From Phytohabitans kaempferiae (lineage in GTDB: Bacteria; Actinomycetota; Actinomycetes; Mycobacteriales; Micromonosporaceae), in assembly GCF_042433955.1 (NCBI RefSeq), contig NZ_JBHLUH010000060.1, positions 186,001-250,000 of the forward strand: a DNA stretch of 64,000 nucleotides, in the 5' to 3' direction. This document shows positions 41,696 to 49,843 of this stretch, piece after piece. Every line of letters begins with the position of its first letter. The first letter of the stretch is position 1. Below the pieces are notes generated by a model. That model searched no databases. It had not been told where the DNA came from and was given only the letters and a program-made list of their open reading frames with translations. The translations under genes were made by a program, and so were the position numbers.

Positions 41696-43648
41696 ATGGA
41701 CACGAACGGCACATCCGATGCGAACCTGACCCGCCGGACGCTCATGGGCGTCGGCGTATCCGCGATGGCGGGTCTCGCACTGGCTTCGCAGGCCGCGGCA
41801 CCGGCCGCGGCGCAGCCCGCGCCCGCCGCAGACACCCTTCCGCCGGTCGACCCGTTCGACCCGCAAACCCTGGTCCGAAGCCAGTTCGACCCCGCCGAGC
41901 AGCGGCTCGCCCGGTACCTGGTCACGCTCCCCGACCTCGCCAACAAGATGGACACCGAGAACGAGGCGACGTTCGGCTGGTTGACCGGCGGGTACTGGCG
42001 AACGCCGCTCGTTCCGTACAACGCGCGGATCCAGGAGAGCGTCTACACGATGGCCTGGTTCTACACCCAGCAGCGGGAGTGGAACCCCTACTACCGCGAC
42101 CCCGCCTTGCGCGACCGGATCTACGCCGCGATGCGGTACTTCATCTCGCTGCAAGGCGAGGACGGTTGGTTCCCAGCGTGGAGCTATGTCGACCGCAACC
42201 GTGACGTGACCGCGTACGCCCTGCTGTTTCTCGGCGAGGCCGCCCTGCTGATGGAGAAGGTCGGCTGGGCGGACGACATCCGGTCGGAGGTGATCGGTTC
42301 CCTGGTCCGCGCCGCGGACTACTTCCTCGACCCCACGAACGAGGACGTCTGGATCATCGGGCCGGAGTTCTCGAACCAGGTCATCCCCGGCCTCATGGGC
42401 GTCTGGATCATCAGAAGCCTGATGCCCAGGCGAATCATGGACCGGTATCACGAACGGATGACGTTCTTCGTCAAGCACGCACAGAGCCAGGACGCGGGCT
42501 ACCTCTACGAGGGCGGTGGTTTCGACGCGCACTACGCGCTCTACGTCACCACCCGGATGCTCGCGCGGCTCTACGAGCTCAACGGCGACGAGCGGCTCAA
42601 GCGGATGCAGCTCAAGCACTTCGACTGGTGCCGCTACAACTACCTGTGGGAGCCGGACGGCGCGGGCTTCACGGTCAACGGCATCTCTACCCGGCTCTCC
42701 ATGCGTTCCCTGCCCGCCCTGCGGTCCAGCGACGAGAGCAGCTATCCCGACCTGCTCAACGTCTTCGCCCGCGACAGCTCGGTCGCCGTGGCGTTCAACT
42801 GGCACCGCGAGCACGTGAACGAGTTGCGCACACGATGGGCGGTGGAGACCCAGCCACTGGCCCCGCTCGGCAACCCCGTCGACCCGATGAACATCTGGTA
42901 CGCGGCGAAGAAGCAGACGTTCCCGACGTACGACCAGCGGATGCGCGCCATCCGCGCGTTCCCGTACTTCGGCAACTCGTCGTTCGTCGTCACCCGTACC
43001 GACGAGCGGTTCGACCAGCACTACGTCTTCGTCAAGCGGCCCTCGTTCTACTTCGCCAGCCACCATGGAAACGTACCCAAGGGAAGCACCGTCCCCAAAG
43101 GACCGTCCTTCTTCTACCATCACACCACCGGCGCCTTCGTGGCGACGCAGATGGCCACGAACAGCACCTGGGCCACCCGCCTGCCCAACGGCTTCGTGGA
43201 CGCCGAGTCCCGCGTCTTCCGGATCCGAGGCGTCATCTCCCAGACGCGCCCCTTCGACTACACCTACTACGCCTACCGGCCCAGCGGCGGATTGGTCGCG
43301 AAGACCTTCCGCTTCGAGGCCGAGCAGCTCGCGGTCGACGTCGAAACCGACAGCTCCTCTTTCGTCGAACGGCTTCCGCTGGTCGTCGGCCCGCACGACA
43401 GCCTGAGCTGGCTCACCCAGGCCGACCCCCTGCCGGTACGGGTGGGAACCGCGGTCGAGGCGGTCGGTATCCGGATCGAGCGTCCCGGCGGCACATTCGA
43501 GCTCCGCCTGGCAGGGCCGACGCGGCTGCTGCTGTCGGCGACGCAGACCACGCTCTTCAGCGGCGCGCAGCAGCGAGTCATCCACAACTTCGACATCTCG
43601 TCCACCGCGGCGAATCTCACGTACACCCTGCGGATAACCCCGCGATAG
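41696..43648 (+). CDS. Tat-exported protein of unrecognised family (glycan-active candidate)
   Basis: A 650-residue protein. The N terminus carries a twin-arginine signal (NLTRRTLMGVGVSAMAG, then an AAAPAAAQ cleavage region), so it is exported folded. The mature part has an alpha-helical first half rich in aromatic and acidic residues (YYRDPALRDRIYAAMRYF, EDGWFPAWSY, GGGFDAHYALYVTTRMLARL), which recalls the (alpha/alpha) toroids of polysaccharide lyases and family 8/88/105-like hydrolases. The second half has a beta-rich pattern (YYFxxxxGGL, FRFEAEQLAVDVETD). I cannot place it in a known family. AGGAGG SD; first gene of the LacI-controlled plus operon. Confidence 0.75.
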   Translation: MDTNGTSDANLTRRTLMGVGVSAMAGLALASQAAAPAAAQPAPAADTLPPVDPFDPQTLVRSQFDPAEQRLARYLVTLPDLANKMDTENEATFGWLTGGYWRTPLVPYNARIQESVYTMAWFYTQQREWNPYYRDPALRDRIYAAMRYFISLQGEDGWFPAWSYVDRNRDVTAYALLFLGEAALLMEKVGWADDIRSEVIGSLVRAADYFLDPTNEDVWIIGPEFSNQVIPGLMGVWIIRSLMPRRIMDRYHERMTFFVKHAQSQDAGYLYEGGGFDAHYALYVTTRMLARLYELNGDERLKRMQLKHFDWCRYNYLWEPDGAGFTVNGISTRLSMRSLPALRSSDESSYPDLLNVFARDSSVAVAFNWHREHVNELRTRWAVETQPLAPLGNPVDPMNIWYAAKKQTFPTYDQRMRAIRAFPYFGNSSFVVTRTDERFDQHYVFVKRPSFYFASHHGNVPKGSTVPKGPSFFYHHTTGAFVATQMATNSTWATRLPNGFVDAESRVFRIRGVISQTRPFDYTYYAYRPSGGLVAKTFRFEAEQLAVDVETDSSSFVERLPLVVGPHDSLSWLTQADPLPVRVGTAVEAVGIRIERPGGTFELRLAGPTRLLLSATQTTLFSGAQQRVIHNFDISSTAANLTYTLRITPR

Positions 43649-43650
43649 CC

Positions 43651-45153
43651 ATGGCACACCGGCAAGGAACAGTCGTCGGCGTCGACATCGGCACGTCGAG
43701 CAGCAAAGGCGTACTCGCTGGGCCGGACGGCACCGTGCTGCGGTCGGCGGTACGGCAGCACACGGTACAGCGCCCGGCGCCCGGCATGGTGGAGATGGAC
43801 GCGCGCGTGTGGTGGGACGAGTTCGTCTCCATCACCCGCGAGCTGCTCGGTGGCGCCGAACACGACGTGACGGCCGTCGGCGTCTCCGGCATGGGACCGT
43901 GTGTACTGCTCACCGACCGGGACGGCGAGCCGCTGCGACCGGCGATCCTCTACGGAGTGGACACCCGCGCGGGCGCCCAGATCGAGCGGCTCAACCGGGA
44001 GCTGGGCGCCGAGGCGGTGCTCGAGCTGTGCGGGTCGGCACTGTCGGCGCAGGCCGCCGGGCCCAAGCTCGCCTGGGTCGCCGACGAGGAGCCCGAGGTG
44101 TTCGCGAAGGCGCGGCGACTGTTCCTGCCGAGTTCGTGGCTGGCGTTCCGTCTGACCGGGACATACCTGCTGGACCACCATTCCGCCAGCCAGTGCACGC
44201 CGCTCTACGACAGCGTCGCGCTGCGGTGGTACGACCCGTGGCACCAGCTGATCGCGCCCCACATCGAACTTCCGCCGCTGCGGTGGCCGGGCGAGCCCGC
44301 CGGCACCGTCACCGCCGAGGCCGCCGCGGCGACCGGCCTCCCGGTGGGAGTTCCCGTGACGACCGGCACGGTGGACGCGTGGGCCGAGGCGCTCAGCGTG
44401 GACGCGCACGGCGTGGGCGACCTGATGCTCATGTACGGCACCACGATGTTCCTCATCCACACCGTGCCGGAGCGGATCACACATCCGGCGCTGTGGGGCA
44501 CGGTGGGCGCGCGGCCCGGCACCCGCAACCTGGCCGGCGGCATGGCCACCTCCGGCGCGGTCACGCAGTGGCTGCGCGAGCTGCTCGGTTCCCCCGACTA
44601 CACCGAGCTGCTCACGGCCGCCGACGCCGCCGGCGTGGGCGGCAACGGGCTGCTGATGCTGCCCTACTTCGCCGGCGAGCGGACCCCGATCCTGGACCCG
44701 CACGCGCGGGGCGTGCTCGCTGGCCTGACCGCGTGGCACACCGCCGGAGACCTCTACCGGGCGGCGCTGGAGGCTACCGGGTTCGCCGTCCGGCACAACA
44801 TCGAGACGATCGAGGCCGCCGGCGGCGACGTGCGGCGCGTGGTCGCAGTCGGCGGCGGCACCCAAGGCGGGCTCTGGACCCAGATCGTCTCCGACATTAC
44901 CGGCCTGCCACAGGAGATCCGCGAGGTATCGATCGGTGCGTGCTACGGCGGTGCGCTACTGGCCGCCCAACTCGTCACCGACGTGTCCATCGAGGACTGG
45001 AACCCGGTGGCACGGATCGTCACGCCGCGCCTGGAAACCGCCGCCGAGTACGGCGACCGCTACGACCTCTACCGCCGGCTGTATGCGAGCACGGCCGACA
45101 TCGTGCACGCGCTCGCCCGCCGGCAATCCAGCAGTCACGAGGAGCTGACATGA
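43651..45153 (+). CDS. FGGY-family carbohydrate kinase
   Basis: A 500-residue sugar kinase of the actin-like fold: GTVVGVDIGTSSSKGVL at about 6-22, GVSGMGPCVLLTD, a second-domain GTVDAWAEALS and the adenosine motif VVAVGGGTQGGLWTQIVSD. Probable role: phosphorylation of the ketose made by the downstream isomerase (L-fuculose-like). It lies 2 bp after the exported protein gene and is coupled by ATGA to the isomerase. Specificity between fuculose, rhamnulose and xylulose is not decided by the sequence. Confidence 0.9.
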   Translation: MAHRQGTVVGVDIGTSSSKGVLAGPDGTVLRSAVRQHTVQRPAPGMVEMDARVWWDEFVSITRELLGGAEHDVTAVGVSGMGPCVLLTDRDGEPLRPAILYGVDTRAGAQIERLNRELGAEAVLELCGSALSAQAAGPKLAWVADEEPEVFAKARRLFLPSSWLAFRLTGTYLLDHHSASQCTPLYDSVALRWYDPWHQLIAPHIELPPLRWPGEPAGTVTAEAAAATGLPVGVPVTTGTVDAWAEALSVDAHGVGDLMLMYGTTMFLIHTVPERITHPALWGTVGARPGTRNLAGGMATSGAVTQWLRELLGSPDYTELLTAADAAGVGGNGLLMLPYFAGERTPILDPHARGVLAGLTAWHTAGDLYRAALEATGFAVRHNIETIEAAGGDVRRVVAVGGGTQGGLWTQIVSDITGLPQEIREVSIGACYGGALLAAQLVTDVSIEDWNPVARIVTPRLETAAEYGDRYDLYRRLYASTADIVHALARRQSSSHEELT

Positions 45154-46784
45154 CCGCGTACGCGTTCCCACCCGCCACCGAGCCACGGGCCGGCGAGCCC
45201 GACACTGTGTACCTCGTGGCAAGCGGTGACCTGCGGCAGTCCGCGAACGTCACGTGCTGGCCAGCGCAGCAGCGGTTCGAGGCGGATCTGACGGCCGCCG
45301 TCGGGAAGCTCGGCCGGTCGGTGCGCCGCGCGCACGACCCGGACCCGGCCAAGGAACACGGGTTCATCGACAGCCAGCGCGCCGGGATAGAGGTGTTCGC
45401 GCGGATCCCGCGCGACGCGCCGGTCATCGTGGCGGAAGCGGTCTGGCAGTACTCCCACCATGTGCTGGCCGGACTGCGTAGCCACGGCGGGCCCATCATG
45501 CTCGCCGCGAACTGGAACGGAGAGTTCCCCGGACTGGTCGGTCTGCTCAACCTGACCGCCAGCCTGACCAAGGCCAGGGTCGAGCACGCCACGCTCTGGA
45601 GCGAGGACTTCACCGACGACTGGGCGGTACGCCGCCTCGAAACCTGGCTCACCACCGGCCGGCTCACGCACGACACCAGCCACGTCCGCGAGCTGCCCGA
45701 GCTGCCCGACACCGCGGAGGTGGCGCTCGGCCAAGCGCTCGGCCGGCAGCTCATGACAGACAAGGCGATCATCGGGGTCCTCGACGAGGGCTGCATGGGC
45801 ATGTACAACGCGATCATCGACGACGAACTGCTGAACCCACTCGGCATCTACAAGGAGCGGTTGTCGCAGAGCACGCTTGTCGCCGAGATGCGCACCGTCA
45901 GCGACGCCGAGGCGGGCCAGGTCCGCGCGTGGCTCGACAAGGCCGGCATGAAATTCCACGTCGGAACCGACGAGGCCACCGAGCTAACCGAGGCACAGCT
46001 GCTCAGCCAGTTCAAGATGTACATCGCCGCCCTGCGCATCGCCGACGACTTCGGCCTGGACGCGATCGGCATCCAGTACCAGCAAGGGCTCAAGGACACC
46101 GTCCCCGCGTCCGACCTGGCCGAAGGCCTGCTCAACGACGGCAACCGCCCACCGGTGCGCAGCCGCGACGGCTACCGCGAGCTGTACCCGGGACGGCCGC
46201 TGCCGCATTTCAACGAAGTGGACGAGGGGGCTGCCGTCGACTCACTGGTCACCAATCGGGTCTGGACGGCGATGGGCCTGGACCCCGCCACCACTTTGCA
46301 CGACGTGCGCTGGGGCGCCGACTACGACGGCGAGTTCGTCTGGGTGTTCGAGATCTCCGGCTCGGTCCCGGCAGTACACAACGGCGGCTACGACAAGTCG
46401 TACAGCATGCGACAACCGCCGATGTACTTTCCGCTCGGCGGCGGCACCCTCAGCGGCGTGGCCAAACCCGGCGAGATCGTCTGGTCCCGAGTCTTCATCA
46501 TGGATGGATCGCTGCACGTCGACCTCGGCCGCGCCACCGTACGCGAGCTGCCGGCTGCGGAAACTCAACGCCGGCTCGACGCGACCACTCCACAGTGGCC
46601 AATCATGCACGCCGTGCTGCATGGGATCAGCCGCGACCAATTCATGGCCCGGCACAAGGCAAACCACCTCAACGTCGCCTACGCCCCCGACGCGCGGACC
46701 GCCGATCGGGCGCTTCTGGCCAAGGCCGCTCTCTTCCACACCATCGGCCTCACCGTCCACCTCTGCGGCGAGGTACACATCTGA
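45150..46784 (+). CDS. L-fucose isomerase-like enzyme
   Basis: A 544-residue protein of the FucI/AraA superfamily. Candidate metal-site segments: IGVLDEGCMGMYNAIIDDEL (about 205-225), GLDAIGIQYQQGLKDT and the C-terminal histidine in RHKANHLNVAY, the region that holds the third metal ligand in FucI. Slightly shorter than E. coli FucI (591 aa). Together with the GH29 fucosidase and FGGY kinase it makes a fucose-type isomerase/kinase route. No aldolase for the phosphorylated ketose is in the window. Confidence 0.85.
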   Translation: MTAYAFPPATEPRAGEPDTVYLVASGDLRQSANVTCWPAQQRFEADLTAAVGKLGRSVRRAHDPDPAKEHGFIDSQRAGIEVFARIPRDAPVIVAEAVWQYSHHVLAGLRSHGGPIMLAANWNGEFPGLVGLLNLTASLTKARVEHATLWSEDFTDDWAVRRLETWLTTGRLTHDTSHVRELPELPDTAEVALGQALGRQLMTDKAIIGVLDEGCMGMYNAIIDDELLNPLGIYKERLSQSTLVAEMRTVSDAEAGQVRAWLDKAGMKFHVGTDEATELTEAQLLSQFKMYIAALRIADDFGLDAIGIQYQQGLKDTVPASDLAEGLLNDGNRPPVRSRDGYRELYPGRPLPHFNEVDEGAAVDSLVTNRVWTAMGLDPATTLHDVRWGADYDGEFVWVFEISGSVPAVHNGGYDKSYSMRQPPMYFPLGGGTLSGVAKPGEIVWSRVFIMDGSLHVDLGRATVRELPAAETQRRLDATTPQWPIMHAVLHGISRDQFMARHKANHLNVAYAPDARTADRALLAKAALFHTIGLTVHLCGEVHI

Positions 46785-46897
46785 CGACGCCTACGGCGGC
46801 GCGCCCGGGCGCGAAGGTGCCTTCTGAGCTGGGAGGATGGGAGTTGCTGAAGCTTCCATAACCCAAACCAGGGGTGAGATCACTGCCGCTTGGATCT

Positions 46898-46912
46898 GGT
46901 AACACGTTTACC
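46898..46912. promoter_or_regulatory. Orphan operator-like palindrome
   Basis: GGTAACACGTTTACC has GGTAA/TTACC arms around a CACGT-type core, a form common in LacI-family operators, but differs from the two operators at 40388 and 41575. It stands next to gene remnants and no intact start codon, so it is probably a relic. Confidence 0.3.
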
Positions 46913-47152
46913 GGCACCCCGTCAGGGCGGCTCGGGCGGGGGGTGTAGGAGTTGTGCCAGAGTTGGCGATCGAGTCCTCGGTGGCGATGAAGCTCTCGGT
47001 CACGAACTTGAGGCCGTTTTCCGCGTAGAGGAGGTTCGTCACCTCGTAGCCCTGCGACTCGACGATGACCGACTCGTTCGTCACGTACGCGAGGAAGCCG
47101 TCGACGTCGCCGGTGAGCAGCGGTGACGGGTCGTACTCGACGGGCACGAAGT
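46908..47152 (-). pseudogene. THI5/NMT1-type ABC binding-protein fragment
   Basis: The minus frame reads HFVPVEYDPSPLLTGDVDGF, then LAYVTNESVIVESQGYEV and ENGLKFVTESFIATEDSI. This is the second-domain hinge of NMT1/THI5-type substrate-binding proteins (usually VxxDPTPLLxGEVDxF...EAQGYEV). Only about 80 codons remain and the upstream side switches to an unrelated module at a frame change. Confidence 0.6.
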
Positions 47153-47575
47153 GCCGCCGGCCAAGCTGAACGTGCCGAGGCTGCGCCACCTGCCGCCGTT
47201 TGTCCGCTGGTCGACGTTGATGGTGTGGGGGCGGTCGCTGGCGACGACGAGGTGTGGCGCCGAGCTGTTGTAGCCGGAGTTCGCCGGATACCAGACCTCC
47301 ACCCGGTACGTCCCGGCGCTGGGAATGGTGCCAACGAACCACGCGGGGTCGCTTGCCGCGACGGGGTCGGCGTAGCGGTGGTCGGTGCCGTAGCGCTCCG
47401 CCGAGTAGCTCGACGTACCCCGGCTCGTGCTGGCGCTGGTGGGCCCGCCGCCGGCCGGCCCGACGGTCTTGCCGGCGCTCGCCGCCCCTTCGTGGTGAAG
47501 CCAGTCCAAGGCGGCGGCGTAGTAGGTGCAGGTATCGCCGGCTCCGGTGTCGGTGTAGGACGTCGAGCGGGTGTC
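47153..47575 (-). pseudogene. Remnant of a secreted protein with golvesin-type domain
   Basis: One minus frame reads AERYGTDHRYADPVAASDPA, then WFVGTIPSAGTYRVEVWYPA and SGYNSSAPHLVVASDRPHTI. This matches the golvesin/xanthan-lyase-type beta-sandwich that follows peptidase or lyase domains. A second frame just upstream reads STSYTDTGAGDTCTYYAAAL, the end of a fibronectin-III-like repeat. Frames are broken and no catalytic domain remains. Confidence 0.55.
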
Positions 47576-48031
47576 TTAACGATGCCCCGACTTTCATGAC
47601 GCCCTGCTCTGCGTCACAGGTGGCGGACAAAGATGTTTGCAGGTTGTGTCGTCATATGGAAGGAAAGTTTCCAGGCGTCGACACCCGACCAGACCGGCTA
47701 CCAGCATCGAGACAACGATCACCACGAATCCATTCCGTGGGAGGCTCGGCGGCGGCGGATTTTGCCAGGGCCGTCCCGGCGGCGACCGCGCGTAGTCGTG
47801 TTCCCGTCAGTTACGTATCAAGGCCGGTGGAGGCGGTGGCGACGATCGGTGGATCGCCGCTATGCCCCGCTCACAATGGTTGTCATCCAAAGAGCTGATC
47901 ATGAAAGACGTTCGCGCGATGTCCACAAGCGACCGCTCATCTTGAATGGTGGTCCGGCATATGAAGAGCGGGGGGTGTGTCGTGGACGGATCACCACGGA
48001 TCGGGGGCGGCGTGACGGAAGGGCCGGCGCG
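47576..48031. other. Gap without a recognised gene
   Basis: About 450 bp with no supported coding sequence. It contains the perfect 11-bp palindrome GGAAAGTTTCC (47662-47672). The rest shows mixed codon statistics, typical of decayed DNA. Confidence 0.4.
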
Positions 48032-48772
48032 ATGAGGGCCGGCTTCCTGCTGTTCCCGTTCTCGGTGGAGCACCAAGGGGCCATCCAGGCCCCGTCGATC
48101 ACCACCGAGGACATCGGGTACACGGCGGCGCCGGCGCCCGGCAGCCCGTACCCGCAGGCGCTCCGGCTGGGCTTCCGGCTGGCCGGAACGACCGTCCCGC
48201 AGATCCGGCCGCTGCTGCCGGGGAAGCTGCTGTTCATCCCCCGACGCCACGGCGCCAGGCACGACCCCGGATCCCGATGACGTCCAGTTCACCGCCGCCG
48301 CCTACGCCGGCTGGCGGACCCTCGGGACACTCCGGCTGGAGGTCGACATGGCAGCGGTGGCCGCGCTCGGCCAGTTGAACACCGGCTTGGAGGTGGTGCC
48401 GAACATCCTGTGGTACGGCCCGATGCGCATCTCCCAGGAGTTCCTGTTCGACACGCTCCGAAACGGGCTGCGCAAGGAACGCGTCGGCGGCACACCCTCG
48501 ATCGGGCCGAACGACGCCCGGTGGCCGAAGCACGCGGTGGCGGCCTTCCTCGCCGGGCGGTACGAGCCCGCGCTACGGGCCGGCGCCAGCGCCGCGGCGG
48601 ACGACCGGATCGCCCACGCGATGCCACTGGTGCACCCCACCGGCGCCGACAACACCGTCTCGCTGGTCATCACGGCCGCCTGCCGGCGCAAGCCCAAGGA
48701 CGGCGGCGAGGCCGAGCTCAACCAGGTCAGCGCCGGGGTGAGTGAGGACGACCCGGCAATCTACGCCGAGAT
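48032..48772 (+). pseudogene. Frameshifted gene of unknown function, truncated by a transposase scar
   Basis: Two consecutive plus frames with strong GC3 bias look like one broken gene. The first starts MRAGFLLFPFSVEHQGAIQA and ends in LLPGKLLFIP near 48240. The second, about one frame off, continues DDVQFTAAAYAGWRTLGTLR and LNTGLEVVPNILWYGPMRIS to KDGGEAELNQVSAGVSEDDP. Near 48773 the reading switches into an ISL3-type transposase tail. The product would be about 250 aa and is not recognised. Confidence 0.5.
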
Positions 48773-48843
48773 CTCGACTCCGTCCGCCACGGCCTGACCC
48801 TGCCCTGGAGCTCCGGCCCGGTCGAAGGCAACGTCAACCGCAT
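48773..48843 (+). pseudogene. ISL3-family transposase tail (scar)
   Basis: In a frame different from the preceding gene, 24 codons read LDSVRHGLTLPWSSGPVEGN and VNRI. GLTLPWSSGxVEGHVNR is the conserved C-terminal block of ISL3-family transposases that surrounds the catalytic glutamate. The rest of the element and its terminal repeats are gone. Confidence 0.7.
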
Positions 48844-49451
48844 CATTCTGTGGAATCAGAGATGTCGATGTCATGTGGTGGATCGCCGATGAGTGTTGGC
48901 AGGGCGTCACGCCAGGCGGTGTTCTTGTCGCGGCAAAGCCGATGGAAGCTGGTGAACCAGTCGTGTTCTGGCGGCGACAGTTCTAGCGACCAGGTGCCGA
49001 GGACGCAGCTGTATCGCGCCCGCCAGCCGTCGCTGCGTTCGAATAGGCGGCTGCCGCTGAGCTTGCCGCCGCGCGAGTGTTCACGGGTGGCGAAGCCGTG
49101 CTCGTGCAGCCATGCGGTGGCGCTGGCAACGTCCGCGGGTTCAGGCAGGAGGCCATTGGGGTCTTGGTCGGAGGTGGTGGCGGCTTCGATGGCTGCCGCG
49201 GCGTCGGCGTCGATGAGGGTGAAACTGCCGTCGTCGTCTGGGCGGCTCACCGCGACATGGCGTGTTATGCCGTCCGGGAACCGGAGCGTGAACATCGGGT
49301 CCCAGTTGTGGATGTCTCTGAGATCTTCGAGTGCGTCCAGGTCGCGTAGCCGAGCGTGGCTGGCGTCGGTGCTAACGTGCACTGGCCACGGCCCGATGCT
49401 GAGGGTGCTGTTGAGCTGCCATTCCAGGTCGGCCTCCACGCCGACCATCAT
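48843..49451 (-). CDS. Hypothetical protein
   Basis: A 202-residue soluble, acidic protein that I do not recognise. It begins MMVGVEADLEWQLNSTLSIG and includes DLEDLRDIHNWDP-like, HVAVSRPDDDGSFTLIDADA and GYRARYSCVLGTWSLELSPP-like stretches. No signal peptide or membrane segment. The upstream open frame (to 49619) is ignored because its composition changes and no SD supports it. Its stop abuts the ISL3 scar, and it lies beside a broken MazG-like gene and an intact nuclease-helicase, so a defence-island origin is possible. Confidence 0.5.
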   Translation of the reverse strand: MMVGVEADLEWQLNSTLSIGPWPVHVSTDASHARLRDLDALEDLRDIHNWDPMFTLRFPDGITRHVAVSRPDDDGSFTLIDADAAAAIEAATTSDQDPNGLLPEPADVASATAWLHEHGFATREHSRGGKLSGSRLFERSDGWRARYSCVLGTWSLELSPPEHDWFTSFHRLCRDKNTAWRDALPTLIGDPPHDIDISDSTE

Positions 49452-49477
49452 GCATTGCTGTCGCGTGGGTAGGGGCG

Positions 49478-49673
49478 TCAGGCGCTGGGTGGAGGCAGAA
49501 CGGTCAGGGGCAACGGTTTGCCGGGTTCGGCGCGTACCTGGTTCGGCGTCGGGCCGGCTGGGGTGGCGACGTTGACAAGGGCCATGGACAGGTTTCTGGG
49601 GTTGTAGAACTGTTCCCAATCACGTTCCTGGGGCGAAGCGTCGTACCTGTTCTTGCAGCTCGTGCAGGGTCAC
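49478..49673 (-). pseudogene. MazG-like nucleotide pyrophosphohydrolase stub, frameshifted
   Basis: From a GTG at 49673 the minus frame reads TLHELQEQVRRFA; after a one-base shift it continues ERDWEQFYNPRNLSMALV and then unrelated residues to the stop at 49478. The pair of segments matches the N-terminal helix and the DWxQFHxPRNLxMALV block of MazG-like (RS21-C6 type) pyrophosphohydrolases. The metal-binding ExxE helices that should follow are absent. It is divergent from the nuclease-helicase gene. Confidence 0.6.
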
Positions 49674-49843
49674 TCGCTATTGAGACCATCCTCGGCACCG
49701 TGCGGGCGTTCTCCCGCTCCCGCGTGCGACACGCCCACCTTTGCGGCAGCAGCGGGATGTCGGTGGTCCCGGTTAAGGTTTCTGCCGTACCTCTCCGGTA
49801 TCCGACTGGCTTCACGCCACCCACCGAGAAGGAGTAGAGCCGC

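Noticed and set aside
46801..46812. Palindrome GCGCCCGGGCGC after the isomerase gene as a terminator
   Set aside because: Too short and without a loop; such palindromes are expected by chance in DNA of this GC content.
31495..48843. A complete composite transposon bounded by the ISAs1 and ISL3 scars
   Set aside because: The scars belong to different IS families, are only C-terminal fragments, and no terminal repeats or target duplications were found.
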